From a virus: a stretch of 33,437 bases of DNA. Under the pieces are notes generated by a model. It was not told the origin of the DNA, ran no database searches, and was given only the letters and a program-made list of their open reading frames with translations. How positions within the stretch are numbered: the first letter of the stretch is position 1; each line of letters opens with the position of its first letter. The DNA lies in IMG/VR virus record IMGVR_UViG_3300027983_000058, positions 1-33,437 of that record; one strand, given 5' to 3'. Shown piece by piece: positions 14,541-21,597 of this stretch. The position numbers and the translations under genes were made by a program.

Positions 14541-15026
14541 TTACCAATCAATCAGAACGGAAACACCTTCATAATGTGCGCAGTTATCGTGATGAAAATC
14601 TGGAATATGCCAACCATGTCTACTGATGTCAGCGAAGGCATTCTCAGATTCTTCCGTGTTGGCCAGAGGTTGGATTACAACGAACCAACCGATTTTATAC
14701 GGATTTTTCTTATACCTTGGGTTCTTCACCACGACTGAGGGTATCTTCATTTTATTCTCAAATGATTCCTTATGTAGATATGGGTATTTGACCACCACAC
14801 CCAACTTCTCGTTCTTGTAGAAGTAATTCGACGAACACCAGTTGGTCGGAACTTTTTTGAATCCGAGCTTTGTGAGAAAGGTCCGATTGTAATCCAGCGG
14901 AGCCAGTATCTCCGCCACCGAATTAATCAAGCGCTCCGCCTTCTCACGTTGTTCTTTGGTAAGATATACCTCAGCAATTACTTGCCCGGCGTCGTTGCGG
15001 CAAATGGTTTCAATCTTCATGCTCAT
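14541..15026 (-). CDS. minimal protein-kinase-like protein
   Basis: 161 aa. GVVVKYPYL carries a possible ATP-site lysine (K80), DFHHDNCA (residues 143-150) resembles a catalytic loop D-x4-N, and the protein ends with VLIDW, placed like the DFG strand. The chain stops there, so no C-lobe is present. It looks like a degenerate kinase-fold domain seen in phage genomes. Activity is doubtful. Box at 15045-15060, ATG at 15026 or 15020. Confidence 0.5.
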   Translation of the reverse strand: MSMKIETICRNDAGQVIAEVYLTKEQREKAERLINSVAEILAPLDYNRTFLTKLGFKKVPTNWCSSNYFYKNEKLGVVVKYPYLHKESFENKMKIPSVVVKNPRYKKNPYKIGWFVVIQPLANTEESENAFADISRHGWHIPDFHHDNCAHYEGVSVLIDW

Positions 15027-15056
15027 GAGATTACAGTGAATACTATTTTATAAATG

Positions 15057-15425
15057 TCAATCCATGATTTCTTCGACTTGGTTGCTCACGGTCAACAGCA
15101 GGGACTTGTTCCGTTGACTGACCGGCCACTGGGCCAGACGGGCGTTGAACAACTCTTTCCACCGTTCAACGTAAGGCTCAGAAACCTTATCCCAGCCACA
15201 CGAAGCACATTGATACCACTGGTCTTCAACCATCACAAAATCTCCCACTGAAAGTGAGCGACAGTGTAGCTGAAGGAACAGTTCATCCTCTTGTCCCGAG
15301 CCGTGGTTGAAGGCGTCGTAGACCTTCTCAAGCAGAACTTCGGGGCGGGTTTCCTCACCTTGCAGATTCCACGTTGAAAAAACAGTCAGGTCTTTGTAAA
15401 GGATTTTAAGTTTTGAAATGCTCAT
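15057..15425 (-). CDS. conserved phage protein (SLSVGDFV...CASCGW)
   Basis: 122 aa. The C-terminal half HCRSLSVGDFVMVEDQWYQC followed by ASCGWDKV is a common signature of phage proteins with variable N-termini, and CASC may bind metal. Under the box at 15444-15460. Its stop lies in the box of the kinase-like gene. Function unknown. Confidence 0.75.
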   Translation of the reverse strand: MSISKLKILYKDLTVFSTWNLQGEETRPEVLLEKVYDAFNHGSGQEDELFLQLHCRSLSVGDFVMVEDQWYQCASCGWDKVSEPYVERWKELFNARLAQWPVSQRNKSLLLTVSNQVEEIMD

Positions 15426-15474
15426 GAACCTACGATGGGCAACATTTTTATAAATGTCAAATAGAAAGAATGTC

Positions 15475-15792
15475 TTATGCCGCGACCGGCACTTTCTTCT
15501 TATGTGAGCGCTTCACCGGCACCGCGGGATTCACCGGCACCGCGGGATTCACCGGCACCGCGGGATTCACCACATTATAGACACCAAGGCTGCGGCCACG
15601 AGTTTCGGTGGTCTTCTGGAGACCGACTGTGAACAGTGTTCCGAGGCTCAACATCTTCTTGACACGCATATATAGCGTAATGTATTGCACACCACTGTTC
15701 AATGCCCGAAGGTCGTTGAACGTGAAGTTCCCAGCGGGAACATTCAGTGCAAAGTTATACTTAACTCGCGATTTCTTATTTTTCTTTTTCAT
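15475..15792 (-). CDS. hypothetical protein with NPAVPV repeats
   Basis: 105 aa. A basic N-terminus (MKKKNKKSRVKYNFALNVPA), a middle domain (FNDLRALNSGVQYITLYMRV), and a C-terminal tail of three NPAVPV units followed by KRSHKKKVPVAA. The repeats make a proline-rich linker to a basic tail. The middle resembles small winged-helix-like folds only weakly. It overlaps the next gene's end by about 17 bases. Confidence 0.65.
   Translation of the reverse strand: MKKKNKKSRVKYNFALNVPAGNFTFNDLRALNSGVQYITLYMRVKKMLSLGTLFTVGLQKTTETRGRSLGVYNVVNPAVPVNPAVPVNPAVPVKRSHKKKVPVAA
15512..15570. repeat. 18-bp tandem repeat, three units
   Basis: Unit TTCACCGGCACCGCGGGA repeated exactly three times, in frame, encoding NPAVPV on the minus strand. 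The same unit length (18 bp, three copies) occurs at 28459-28518 with unrelated sequence. Confidence 0.9.
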
Positions 15793-15958
15793 ATAGTTTT
15801 AGTTGGTCCTTGTAATACCATACAGCGCTCGGAACATCTTTGATCCGAACGCTGACGGCGTTAAATTCTGTGGTTGTGGCTGTGCAGACGACTTCACCCA
15901 ACTCACCGAAGTGTGGAGCACCTGCGTCTACAATCTTTACTGTTTGTTTAGCTTTCAA
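15776..15958 (-). CDS. KOW-like small phage protein
   Basis: 60 aa: VKIVDAGAPHFGELGEVV followed by AVWYYKDQLKLYEKEK is the pattern of KOW-like beta-barrel proteins, with the glycine-centred loop and the late YxxxxLxL strand. It might bind RNA or ribosome components (inference). It overlaps the preceding gene by 4 bases. Confidence 0.65.
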   Translation of the reverse strand: MKAKQTVKIVDAGAPHFGELGEVVCTATTTEFNAVSVRIKDVPSAVWYYKDQLKLYEKEK

Positions 15959-16194
15959 AATTCCTTAAATAGATTTCCAATGACCCGAGCATCATGCTCA
16001 GGGTCAGACTTGATGTTGAGACTGATTGATTCGCCCCAGCAGTGAACTTCAAATTTTCCTGTATCCACGTTCTGATCGACGGAGCAGAATCCGGCACTCG
16101 TCACTTTCTTGTATCGGCCAAAGTCTGAATGTTGGCTAGCGATGGACATCAGGACGGGCGCAATGAAGTCGATGACGATGTATTTGATTTTCAT
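15955..16194 (-). CDS. conserved phage protein (VTSAGF family)
   Basis: 79 aa with HSDFGRYKKVTSAGFCSVDQ and VHCWGESISLNIKSDPEHDA, a strand-rich pattern frequent in small phage proteins of unknown function. Part of a four-gene overlapping run from 16819 to 15776. Confidence 0.7.
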   Translation of the reverse strand: MKIKYIVIDFIAPVLMSIASQHSDFGRYKKVTSAGFCSVDQNVDTGKFEVHCWGESISLNIKSDPEHDARVIGNLFKEF

Positions 16195-16493
16195 GGTGTG
16201 ATTCCCCCCAACAGTCCCAACTCTTTCATAGTATCATAAATCTGTCCAACACAAAATGGTTGCGTTCTGTCTTCCACGGTGCAGACGTGGCGATTTTTGA
16301 AAGGAACATTTAGCTCCCCGACAACTCCACGAACCTTGATGTGAACCACATAAGAAAGTTCACCTTTCTCCATGTCACGGATTCTGTATTTCCCATGGAC
16401 GGGATTAATCATTTCCTTTGAACTCACTCGAATATAAAATCGCTTTGGATTGTTTTTACAATCGAACATCCACGAGTAATCTGTTGTCTTCAT
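16191..16493 (-). CDS. hypothetical phage protein
   Basis: 100 aa (MKTTDYSWMFDCKNNPKRFY). Strand-rich, with LSYVVHIKVRGVVGELNVPF. Overlaps both neighbours by 4 bases, indicating translational coupling. Function unknown. Confidence 0.7.
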   Translation of the reverse strand: MKTTDYSWMFDCKNNPKRFYIRVSSKEMINPVHGKYRIRDMEKGELSYVVHIKVRGVVGELNVPFKNRHVCTVEDRTQPFCVGQIYDTMKELGLLGGITP

Positions 16494-16819
16494 GCGACCT
16501 CCACCATGGCGGTTAATTTACTGGCATCACTCATGGCGACAACCTGTTTGTGATACTTGGGCATCCGCTTGAACACAAACACCATCTGTTTGTCACTCAG
16601 GTAACCCTTTTGAATGTATTGTTTGGCGAGGGAAGACATGAACGTGCCATCCGTGCCGGTGAAACCGATGCCGTTATCTTCAACGGTATCCTCAACAGAC
16701 TTTTCAGCATCCGTCTGATTCTCAGTGTAGATGCGGACTAACGCCTTCAACGCCCACTCTTTCTTGGTGGCGAGCTGTTGGCGAACAAACGAAGTGATGT
16801 TTTGTTTGGTTGTCTTCAT
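16490..16819 (-). CDS. conserved phage protein (NGxGFTGxD family)
   Basis: 109 aa from the ATG at 16819 (MKTTKQNITSFVRQQLATKK). LKALVRIYTENQTDAEKSVE, NGIGFTGTDGTFMSSLAKQY and LSDKQMVFVFKRMPKYHKQV form a helical family found across tailed phages and some mobile elements. Function unknown. First gene of its operon, with a box at 16840-16854. Confidence 0.75.
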   Translation of the reverse strand: MKTTKQNITSFVRQQLATKKEWALKALVRIYTENQTDAEKSVEDTVEDNGIGFTGTDGTFMSSLAKQYIQKGYLSDKQMVFVFKRMPKYHKQVVAMSDASKLTAMVEVA

Positions 16820-16860
16820 GGATACAACGATGGGTAACATTTTTATAAATGTCAAGTATC

Positions 16861-17121
16861 TTATTTTAGAAATTCGCGGATTGCGTCCCGGTCGGTGGCG
16901 GGGATTGCTTCGTATGATTCAAACACACCCTTGTCATGTTTCAATTCGTCCCAGTTTCCCATTGAGTCTCGATATAAGACTCGACGGCTGTCACCAAATC
17001 GTTTGGCAACGGTCTCAACGACCCAATCAGCATCATTGGTGACGCTCTTGCCTATATCATTGTCAACCAAGAAAATAAAGTCCTTGGTGACGTCGGTAAC
17101 TGTAAAGGATGCGTGGTTCAT
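16861..17121 (-). CDS. conserved phage protein
   Basis: 86 aa from the ATG at 17121 (MNHASFTVTDVTKDFIFLVD). IGKSVTNDADWVVETVAKRF and RRVLYRDSMGNWDELKHDKG are characteristic of a common small phage family with no known function. Overlaps the upstream gene by 4 bases. Confidence 0.75.
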   Translation of the reverse strand: MNHASFTVTDVTKDFIFLVDNDIGKSVTNDADWVVETVAKRFGDSRRVLYRDSMGNWDELKHDKGVFESYEAIPATDRDAIREFLK

Positions 17122-17363
17122 TTTCTTACGAATTTTGCGGTTTGCGGGTCGATACCCAAATGCCGATTGAAATGGCAGTGGAGGTGATCGGAATTCCAAG
17201 AGCAGAAGGTAAAGCGTTTGCCATCATACATCAACACCTTCTTGTGAATCTTCTTAACGTCGTCCCAACCGTTCGGGATGTCAATGCGAAGGAATTCCAG
17301 ATTTAATTCAGGACGAGTGGAATATACCACGGCGATTTCATCGGGAACGATTGTAGCTTTCAT
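17118..17363 (-). CDS. conserved phage protein
   Basis: 81 aa containing KVLMYDGKRFTFCSWNSDHL and ending PQTAKFVRK, a pattern shared with many small phage proteins. Probably one beta sheet. Under the box at 17382-17398. Function unknown. Confidence 0.75.
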   Translation of the reverse strand: MKATIVPDEIAVVYSTRPELNLEFLRIDIPNGWDDVKKIHKKVLMYDGKRFTFCSWNSDHLHCHFNRHLGIDPQTAKFVRK

Positions 17364-17402
17364 GGTTCTGATTAGATACTATTTTTTATAAATGTCAAGT
17401 AA

Positions 17403-17600
17403 TTATTTACCGTCCATCTGATAGAACAGCTTTTTTGCTTGTTCGAGCGGAATACCTCTGGCCAAAAGTTGATTCAAACGGTCCTCTCCACGATTGCTCA
17501 TCTTGAAACAATAGTGCAATTCGCCGTTGGAATATTCATACACACCACATATTTTCCACCGGGTGGAAGGTCTTAGGAGTGTGATATGGCACCGCCTCAT
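17403..17600 (-). CDS. hypothetical 65-aa protein
   Basis: Starts at the ATG at 17600. Its leader AGCCAGTCAACTTAT matches that of the 2897-3220 gene, but the TTGACA-TATAAA part is missing and replaced by the end of the upstream gene. The C-terminus EDRLNQLLARGIPLEQAKKL is helical. Probably co-transcribed with 17619-17909. Confidence 0.6.
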   Translation of the reverse strand: MRRCHITLLRPSTRWKICGVYEYSNGELHYCFKMSNRGEDRLNQLLARGIPLEQAKKLFYQMDGK

Positions 17601-17618
17601 AAGTTGACTGGCTATTTT

Positions 17619-17753
17619 TCATGAGACTTTGCGGTAGAATGAAATTAGAAACAGTCCGGTGGAGTAAGTCTTCCAACCGGCGTTGTGCAGACGTTCTGCT
17701 TCTTTGAGCCCCGTCAAGGTGCTGGTGTCAATTCGTTTGTATTCGTATTTCAT
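17619..17753 (-). CDS. conserved 44-aa phage protein
   Basis: MKYEYKRIDTSTLTGLKEAE, AGWKTYS and ISFYRKV define a widespread tiny phage protein (the KYEYKxxDTSTLxGLK type). One helix between two strands. Function unknown. Confidence 0.7.
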   Translation of the reverse strand: MKYEYKRIDTSTLTGLKEAERLHNAGWKTYSTGLFLISFYRKVS

Positions 17754-17762
17754 GTTAGTAGG

Positions 17763-17909
17763 TTAGACCTCGGTATAAGCGACTGTGATGTAGAAGATGC
17801 AGACGTCAGAATACTTCTTCCACGCCTTCATCTCAGCTGAGTTATGGTTCCGAGCCTTAATCATTTCCTTCTGCTCGTTACCGTTGATATAAACGATGAA
17901 AGTTTTCAC
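17763..17909 (-). CDS. conserved 48-aa phage protein, GTG start
   Basis: MKTFIVYINGNEQKEMIKAR, NHNSAEMKAWKKY and VAYTEV match a very common small phage family. The start is GTG at 17909, overlapping the TGA of the upstream gene as GTGA, so translation is probably coupled. Function unknown. Confidence 0.75.
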   Translation of the reverse strand: MKTFIVYINGNEQKEMIKARNHNSAEMKAWKKYSDVCIFYITVAYTEV

Positions 17910-18121
17910 TCATCACCTCCAAAGGGCTCGGCCCACTCACGGGGAAAGATGCCGGTCTTGATGAACTCACGTTCATCAGCGTTGAGTTGGCTGAAAGCGT
18001 TTTGTAAGAGAACACCCTCGTTCATCTTCTGCATCCCAAGGACATAGGCCTCTTGGGTCAGATGATGAATGTTCATCGTGTTGGTCTTACCGGAGAATGG
18101 ACTTTGACGTGTTATTACCAT
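17906..18121 (-). CDS. hypothetical phage protein
   Basis: 71 aa from the ATG at 18121 (MVITRQSPFSGKTNTMNIHH). Helical middle (EAYVLGMQKMNEGVLLQNAF) with an acidic tail (EWAEPFGGDE). Box at 18140-18155. First gene of the 18121-17403 group. Function unknown. Confidence 0.65.
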   Translation of the reverse strand: MVITRQSPFSGKTNTMNIHHLTQEAYVLGMQKMNEGVLLQNAFSQLNADEREFIKTGIFPREWAEPFGGDE

Positions 18122-18152
18122 GTTTTAAGAGTGGATGAATTTTTTATAAATG

Positions 18153-18662
18153 TCAAGAAACAATTAAACCTTCTTTGTAAATTCTGAAATGGGTTTGATT
18201 GGGAAGGATGCGGACGTGGGATTCCTTCAAGAAACTTCCACACGTTTGTAACATGCCGCTCTTCTTGAGCTTAGCGAGGGTGTAGAGTCCGAAATTGTCG
18301 TCCAAAATCCCAATGTCCAAGAGGTAAAGTTTTTTCAGTTCCAACTTGGTCAAGTCACTGATAATACGGTTCTTTACGTCAGCAATTCGGCTTACCACAT
18401 CCCCTTTGTCAGACCGACAAAAAATAAAACTTCCAGCCTTTTTGCGGTGAGTCTTGACTTGATAACCAGCTTTCCAAGGTTGAACGGAAAGGTCGACCAG
18501 ACCACGAGTTCCTACCTTTCCCAAACCATCCTCCTGCATCGCGTAGCGAAGAGCTTCCTCAACCAACTTTCCATTGATTGCTGGAACATCACCAAGCGGC
18601 CCAGTGCGATAATACTCAACGATATTGCGTGCCTTCTTCAAATATAAATTCAGTTGCTTCAT
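18153..18662 (-). CDS. hypothetical 169-aa protein
   Basis: Helical N-terminus (MKQLNLYLKKARNIVEYYRT), then GKLVEEALRYAMQED, GTRGLVDLSVQPWKAGYQVK and SFIFCRSDKGDVVSRI. An E-x20+-D-x10-Q-x-K spacing would be compatible with a PD-(D/E)XK nuclease core, but this is a weak pattern match. It lies left of the HNH gene with its own box at 18683-18699. Confidence 0.5.
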   Translation of the reverse strand: MKQLNLYLKKARNIVEYYRTGPLGDVPAINGKLVEEALRYAMQEDGLGKVGTRGLVDLSVQPWKAGYQVKTHRKKAGSFIFCRSDKGDVVSRIADVKNRIISDLTKLELKKLYLLDIGILDDNFGLYTLAKLKKSGMLQTCGSFLKESHVRILPNQTHFRIYKEGLIVS

Positions 18663-18694
18663 TACGATTGACAGTGACTACTCTTTTATAAATG

Positions 18695-19207
18695 TCAAGC
18701 GCAGAATCGACTTACAAGGAAAGAAAGTTTGTAACACATCCCGCGTGATAAATTTGTATTTCGGGACAGGACGCAATACATGGACTTCATGTGCATCTGA
18801 ATCTTTGCGAGCTTCTCATCCTCAGGCTTGACAACATTGCCACGCTTCGTGTTACACGGTTGGCAGGTGGGTCGCATGTTCCACACCGTATTGGTTCCAC
18901 CCTTGGATGCAGGAATGATATGGTCCCGATTCATCAGAATGTAACTTCCTTTGCGTTCAGCAAACAAATCGAGGTGCAGGGCCTTCGCTTCTCCGGCGTC
19001 TTGGGTCAGAATGACTTTGGTTCCTTTGAGACCACAGTAATAGCATTTGCATCCATGGACTCCGAACACCTTCATGCGACCGAGCGCATATAACTTCCCA
19101 TCGTGTTCCAGTTTGTTGCACTTATGTCGGGCCATGGCCTTGTCTAGTACGTAGTCTAAAGGCAGCTCACCAAGAATAGTGGAGGTCGGATTGTGTTTCA
19201 GCTTCAT
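18695..19207 (-). CDS. HNH endonuclease
   Basis: 170 aa. CKCYYCGLKG (C55, C58) and RPTCQPCNTKRGN (C115, C118) form the zinc-binding pairs, and RDHIIPASKGGTN (D95, H96) with the downstream N110 form the HNH catalytic core. It probably nicks or cuts DNA, either as a homing enzyme or in phage DNA metabolism. It has the phage box (19231-19247), unlike a recent invader, so it seems integrated into phage regulation. Confidence 0.8.
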   Translation of the reverse strand: MKLKHNPTSTILGELPLDYVLDKAMARHKCNKLEHDGKLYALGRMKVFGVHGCKCYYCGLKGTKVILTQDAGEAKALHLDLFAERKGSYILMNRDHIIPASKGGTNTVWNMRPTCQPCNTKRGNVVKPEDEKLAKIQMHMKSMYCVLSRNTNLSRGMCYKLSFLVSRFCA

Positions 19208-19230
19208 CGTTGGGTCACACTGTGTTTTAC

Positions 19231-19247
19231 TTTTTTATAAATGTCAA
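19231..19247 (-). promoter_or_regulatory. promoter-like box fused to a terminator
   Basis: TTGACATTTATAAAAAAGT starts right after the T-run of the terminator at 19249-19280. The junction TTTTTTGTTGACATTTATAA is also found at 25651-25674. Confidence 0.7.
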
Positions 19248-19248
19248 C

Positions 19249-19280
19249 AAAAAAGAGCGACCCTTTCGAGCCGCCCTTTA
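19249..19280 (-). terminator. rho-independent terminator
   Basis: On the minus strand AAAGGGCGGC pairs with GGTCGCTCTTT (with G-U pairs) around a TCGAAAG loop and is followed by TTTTTTG. It ends the 19301-19978 transcript immediately before the HNH gene's box. Confidence 0.7.
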
Positions 19281-19300
19281 GTGATGAACAGTCAAACAAA

Positions 19301-19978
19301 TTACAACCCAAGTGCCTTGAGTTCTTCCTGACTCCAAGCTTCAAGTTTTCGAATTACGACCTGCTTCTTGGTAAACTTTGGATTTTTATAGTCCTCAGGA
19401 CCATACTTGTTCTTGAAACCACAACGGTCATACAGTGGGCAACCGTGACACAAGTCGTCAAGGAAATGTTGGGGCTGGTGGCAGGTGTCGGTGTCCTCAG
19501 CCAAGTTCAACTGAACTAGCGGCGACAGAAAGAAATTCTGCGGATCTTTCGACCAAGGATAGACGACTTCTTCAACGACGACCTTCTTACCATCCTCAAC
19601 GACAACCAATTTAACCACCTCACACTTGAGCAGACTTTTGTCCTTCCTAACCTTCTTGGGCTTCAAATCCTTCACCCGAGTGTCCTTCTTGGGGTTATAC
19701 ATCTTGGGCAGGTTCCCCTTGTTGTCCTCAACCATTTTGCGGATTGAGGCGGGTGCGAAACCAGCGTCCAGATACTTCTGTGCAGGACGACTGACAAAGG
19801 TCTTCACGAGCTTATTTTCGTTGTTCCCGTATCGGGCCAGCATCTTATCAAACCGGTCAGCACTTGCGAACGTCGCGATACCTGAAACAACACACGACCA
19901 ATAGAAGTATTGCCCATCTTTACTCTGAACCACTCCACTTGGTCGTTGTATTTGGTTTTTACCGATTTTGAGTGTCAT
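19301..19978 (-). CDS. hypothetical protein with C-x10-C-x2-C-x5-C cluster
   Basis: 225 aa. N-terminal strand-rich domain (QYFYWSCVVSGIATFASADR), a Lys-rich linker, then a C-terminal cluster CHQPQHFLDDLCHGCPLYDR ending in C. The CHGCPLYDRC part resembles the C-x2-C-x5-C of WhiB-type Fe-S proteins or a zinc site, but the first spacing differs. The upstream element at 20000-20015 is weak (TTTACTTTTTATAAA). Function unknown. Confidence 0.65.
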   Translation of the reverse strand: MTLKIGKNQIQRPSGVVQSKDGQYFYWSCVVSGIATFASADRFDKMLARYGNNENKLVKTFVSRPAQKYLDAGFAPASIRKMVEDNKGNLPKMYNPKKDTRVKDLKPKKVRKDKSLLKCEVVKLVVVEDGKKVVVEEVVYPWSKDPQNFFLSPLVQLNLAEDTDTCHQPQHFLDDLCHGCPLYDRCGFKNKYGPEDYKNPKFTKKQVVIRKLEAWSQEELKALGL

Positions 19979-20064
19979 GGTATCATTGTGAATGTTAATT
20001 TATAAAAAGTAAAGAAAAATCGTAAATTTTTATCATTTTACTCTCTCACGTTATATTTATTTAC

Positions 20065-20214
20065 ATGGGGAGAAAACGATTATATCGGACAAAAGAAGAA
20101 CTCAATGAAAAATCAAGAAATCGTTCTAAGCGATACTACAACCGACACAGAGAACAGATACTCAAACGACAAATGCAGCGATATTGGAATTTACGGTTTA
20201 AAAAACAAATTTAA
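20065..20214 (+). CDS. basic 49-aa ORF overlapping the homing endonuclease
   Basis: MGRKRLYRTKEELNEKSRNR and then RYYNRHREQILKRQMQRYWN, in the frame one base behind the GIY-YIG gene. This very basic YY-x-x-H pattern is often found at the N-terminus of phage homing endonucleases. It may be a separate peptide or the N-terminus of the nuclease detached by a frameshift. Confidence 0.45.
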   Translation: MGRKRLYRTKEELNEKSRNRSKRYYNRHREQILKRQMQRYWNLRFKKQI

Positions 20215-20932
20215 TGGTAAATGGTATATTGGTCAGACCAAAAACAGTATTCAGAGGCGCTGGGGCCAATATAAAAGATTAGACTGTAAGAATCAACCTA
20301 AGCTTCTAAGAGCTCTTAAAAAATACGGATACGACGGATTTGAAAAAATTAATCTAGAAATCTGTCCTCCTAATAGAGAAGTTCTCAATAGTAGGGAAGA
20401 TTATTGGATAACTGAAAAAAATTCTATCAAAGGTGGTTATAACATAAGAACGGGTGGCTTTTCAGGAAAATTCAACAGTGAAACTAGAGCCAAAATGTCA
20501 GCTTCTCACAGAGGAAAAAAATTTACAAAAGAACATAGAAAGAAATTATCCGATTCTGCTCGTCGAAGACCCCGATGGTCTCACACGTCTGAGGCTAGGA
20601 TAAAAATGAGTAATTTTCAAAGGGGTAGGAATGTTGGGAAAAATAATGGTAACTATGGAAAGTTTTGGATAACAAACGGGGTGGACGCCAAGTTGGTTAG
20701 CCCAACCAGTATCATTCCAACCGCTTGGTCAGTTGGGGGAAAGCCATGTTCAGATATCGTCAAAAAGAAACTTAGCACCGCCATGTCAGGTAGAGTGTTG
20801 TCACAAGAAAGAGTTAAGAAAATTAGAGCTCGAATGTTAACCAACAACCATTTTAAAGGAAAAACGCACAGTGAGGATACGAAACGTATAATTGGAGAAA
20901 AAGCAAGATTAAGATATTTAAATAAATCTTAA
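20105..20932 (+). CDS. GIY-YIG homing endonuclease with NUMOD3 repeats
   Basis: 275 aa. GIY at residues 28-30 and YIGQT at 41-45, R51/R52 and E98 supply the catalytic GIY-YIG core. Residues about 117-175 and 225-260 hold repeated NUMOD3 units (NSETRAKMSASHRGKKF, TSEARIKMSNFQRG, HSEDTKRIIGEKAR) that contact DNA. FWITNGVDAKLVSP is a domain common in phage homing enzymes. It cuts DNA to spread its own gene. AT-rich codons, opposite strand to its neighbours and no phage box point to transfer. Confidence 0.9.
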   Translation: MKNQEIVLSDTTTDTENRYSNDKCSDIGIYGLKNKFNGKWYIGQTKNSIQRRWGQYKRLDCKNQPKLLRALKKYGYDGFEKINLEICPPNREVLNSREDYWITEKNSIKGGYNIRTGGFSGKFNSETRAKMSASHRGKKFTKEHRKKLSDSARRRPRWSHTSEARIKMSNFQRGRNVGKNNGNYGKFWITNGVDAKLVSPTSIIPTAWSVGGKPCSDIVKKKLSTAMSGRVLSQERVKKIRARMLTNNHFKGKTHSEDTKRIIGEKARLRYLNKS

Positions 20933-20934
20933 TG

Positions 20935-21099
20935 TCAAACATTATCTGTCATTATTGCAGCCCAGACTATAATACCAGCACCGGTGGCACAACTGGCAGC
21001 AACTTCCATTTTGCCAAATGCCGCGAAGACTATAGCCGAGGCGACCAGAGTTAGGAGTAGCACCCACCCTCCAATTAGATTGATTTCTGTTTTGTTCAT
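20935..21099 (-). CDS. small two-helix membrane protein
   Basis: 54 aa: GGWVLLLTLVASAIVFAAF and GAGIIVWAAIM would span the membrane twice. Its TGA lies in TTTGACATT directly beside the end of the homing endonuclease gene, suggesting the latter was inserted at the box of the next gene. Function unknown. Confidence 0.65.
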   Translation of the reverse strand: MNKTEINLIGGWVLLLTLVASAIVFAAFGKMEVAASCATGAGIIVWAAIMTDNV

Positions 21100-21101
21100 A
21101 A

Positions 21102-21314
21102 TTATTTTATGATTTCCATTTCAACACCGTCGATGTTTACTATTGAGGACGAGTCCCAATCGAACAGTCCGAGCATAGCTTTCCCCGCGGCGTCATATTC
21201 GTCGTAGGCCAGCATGGCCTCATAACCTTCATTCTCCGCTGCCACCTTAGCAGCCACATAGACCAATTCAGTGTCAATGTCGATGTCGCGACATAGGATG
21301 GTCACGAAATACAA
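21102..21314 (-). CDS. conserved small acidic phage protein, TTG start
   Basis: 70 aa (YFVTILCRDIDIDTELVYVA) with DSSSIVNIDGVEMEIIK at the end, a pattern recurrent in phages. The only plausible start is TTG at 21314. It follows two tiny ORFs (21321-21368, 21373-21486). Function unknown. Confidence 0.6.
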   Translation of the reverse strand: MYFVTILCRDIDIDTELVYVAAKVAAENEGYEAMLAYDEYDAAGKAMLGLFDWDSSSIVNIDGVEMEIIK

Positions 21315-21320
21315 ATCAGG

Positions 21321-21368
21321 TTAACCCTTAGAGTTAATGGCGGAGACAATGCAACGAATGAGTTTCAT
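21321..21368 (-). CDS. 15-aa peptide ORF
   Basis: MKLIRCIVSAINSKG, sitting between two genes with no extra space. Too short to be sure; it could act as a leader peptide keeping ribosomes loaded for the TTG-initiated gene that follows. Confidence 0.3.
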   Translation of the reverse strand: MKLIRCIVSAINSKG

Positions 21369-21372
21369 AAGA

Positions 21373-21486
21373 TTAGTTTTGGTTATAGCGGTTTTTGCGG
21401 ATGTAGGAGCCCTTACCCTTGCGTTGCTTCTCAACGCGAGTGGAGAGATTCAGTCCCTTCCCAACAATTGAACGAATGTTTTTCAT
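21373..21486 (-). CDS. 37-aa basic protein
   Basis: MKNIRSIVGKGLNLSTRVEK and a tail KGKGSYIRKNRYNQN. Under the box at 21505-21522 with CACTGT in the leader. Basic, perhaps nucleic-acid binding. Function unknown. Confidence 0.55.
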   Translation of the reverse strand: MKNIRSIVGKGLNLSTRVEKQRKGKGSYIRKNRYNQN

Positions 21487-21504
21487 ACTTTCAACAGTGG
21501 ACGA

Positions 21505-21597
21505 CTTTTTTATAAATGTCAAGAAGTTTTTTCAATCTGAGTCGATTACCGTCGCTGCCAAGGCAAAGCTGATGAATGTCAAGAGACTTTTTCAACC
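21505..21597 (-). repeat. duplicated gene end plus box
   Basis: The stretch TTGAAAAA..TCTTGACATT occurs twice, around 21519 and 21575, separated by about 56 bases. The right copy keeps the end of the papain-like gene and TTGACATT but lacks TATAAAA. The left copy is a full box. It looks like a tandem duplication of a gene tail and promoter. Confidence 0.5.

Noticed and set aside
18153-18662. firm call of a restriction-like nuclease
   Set aside because: The acidic and lysine residues have only approximate spacing; without structure prediction this is not enough.
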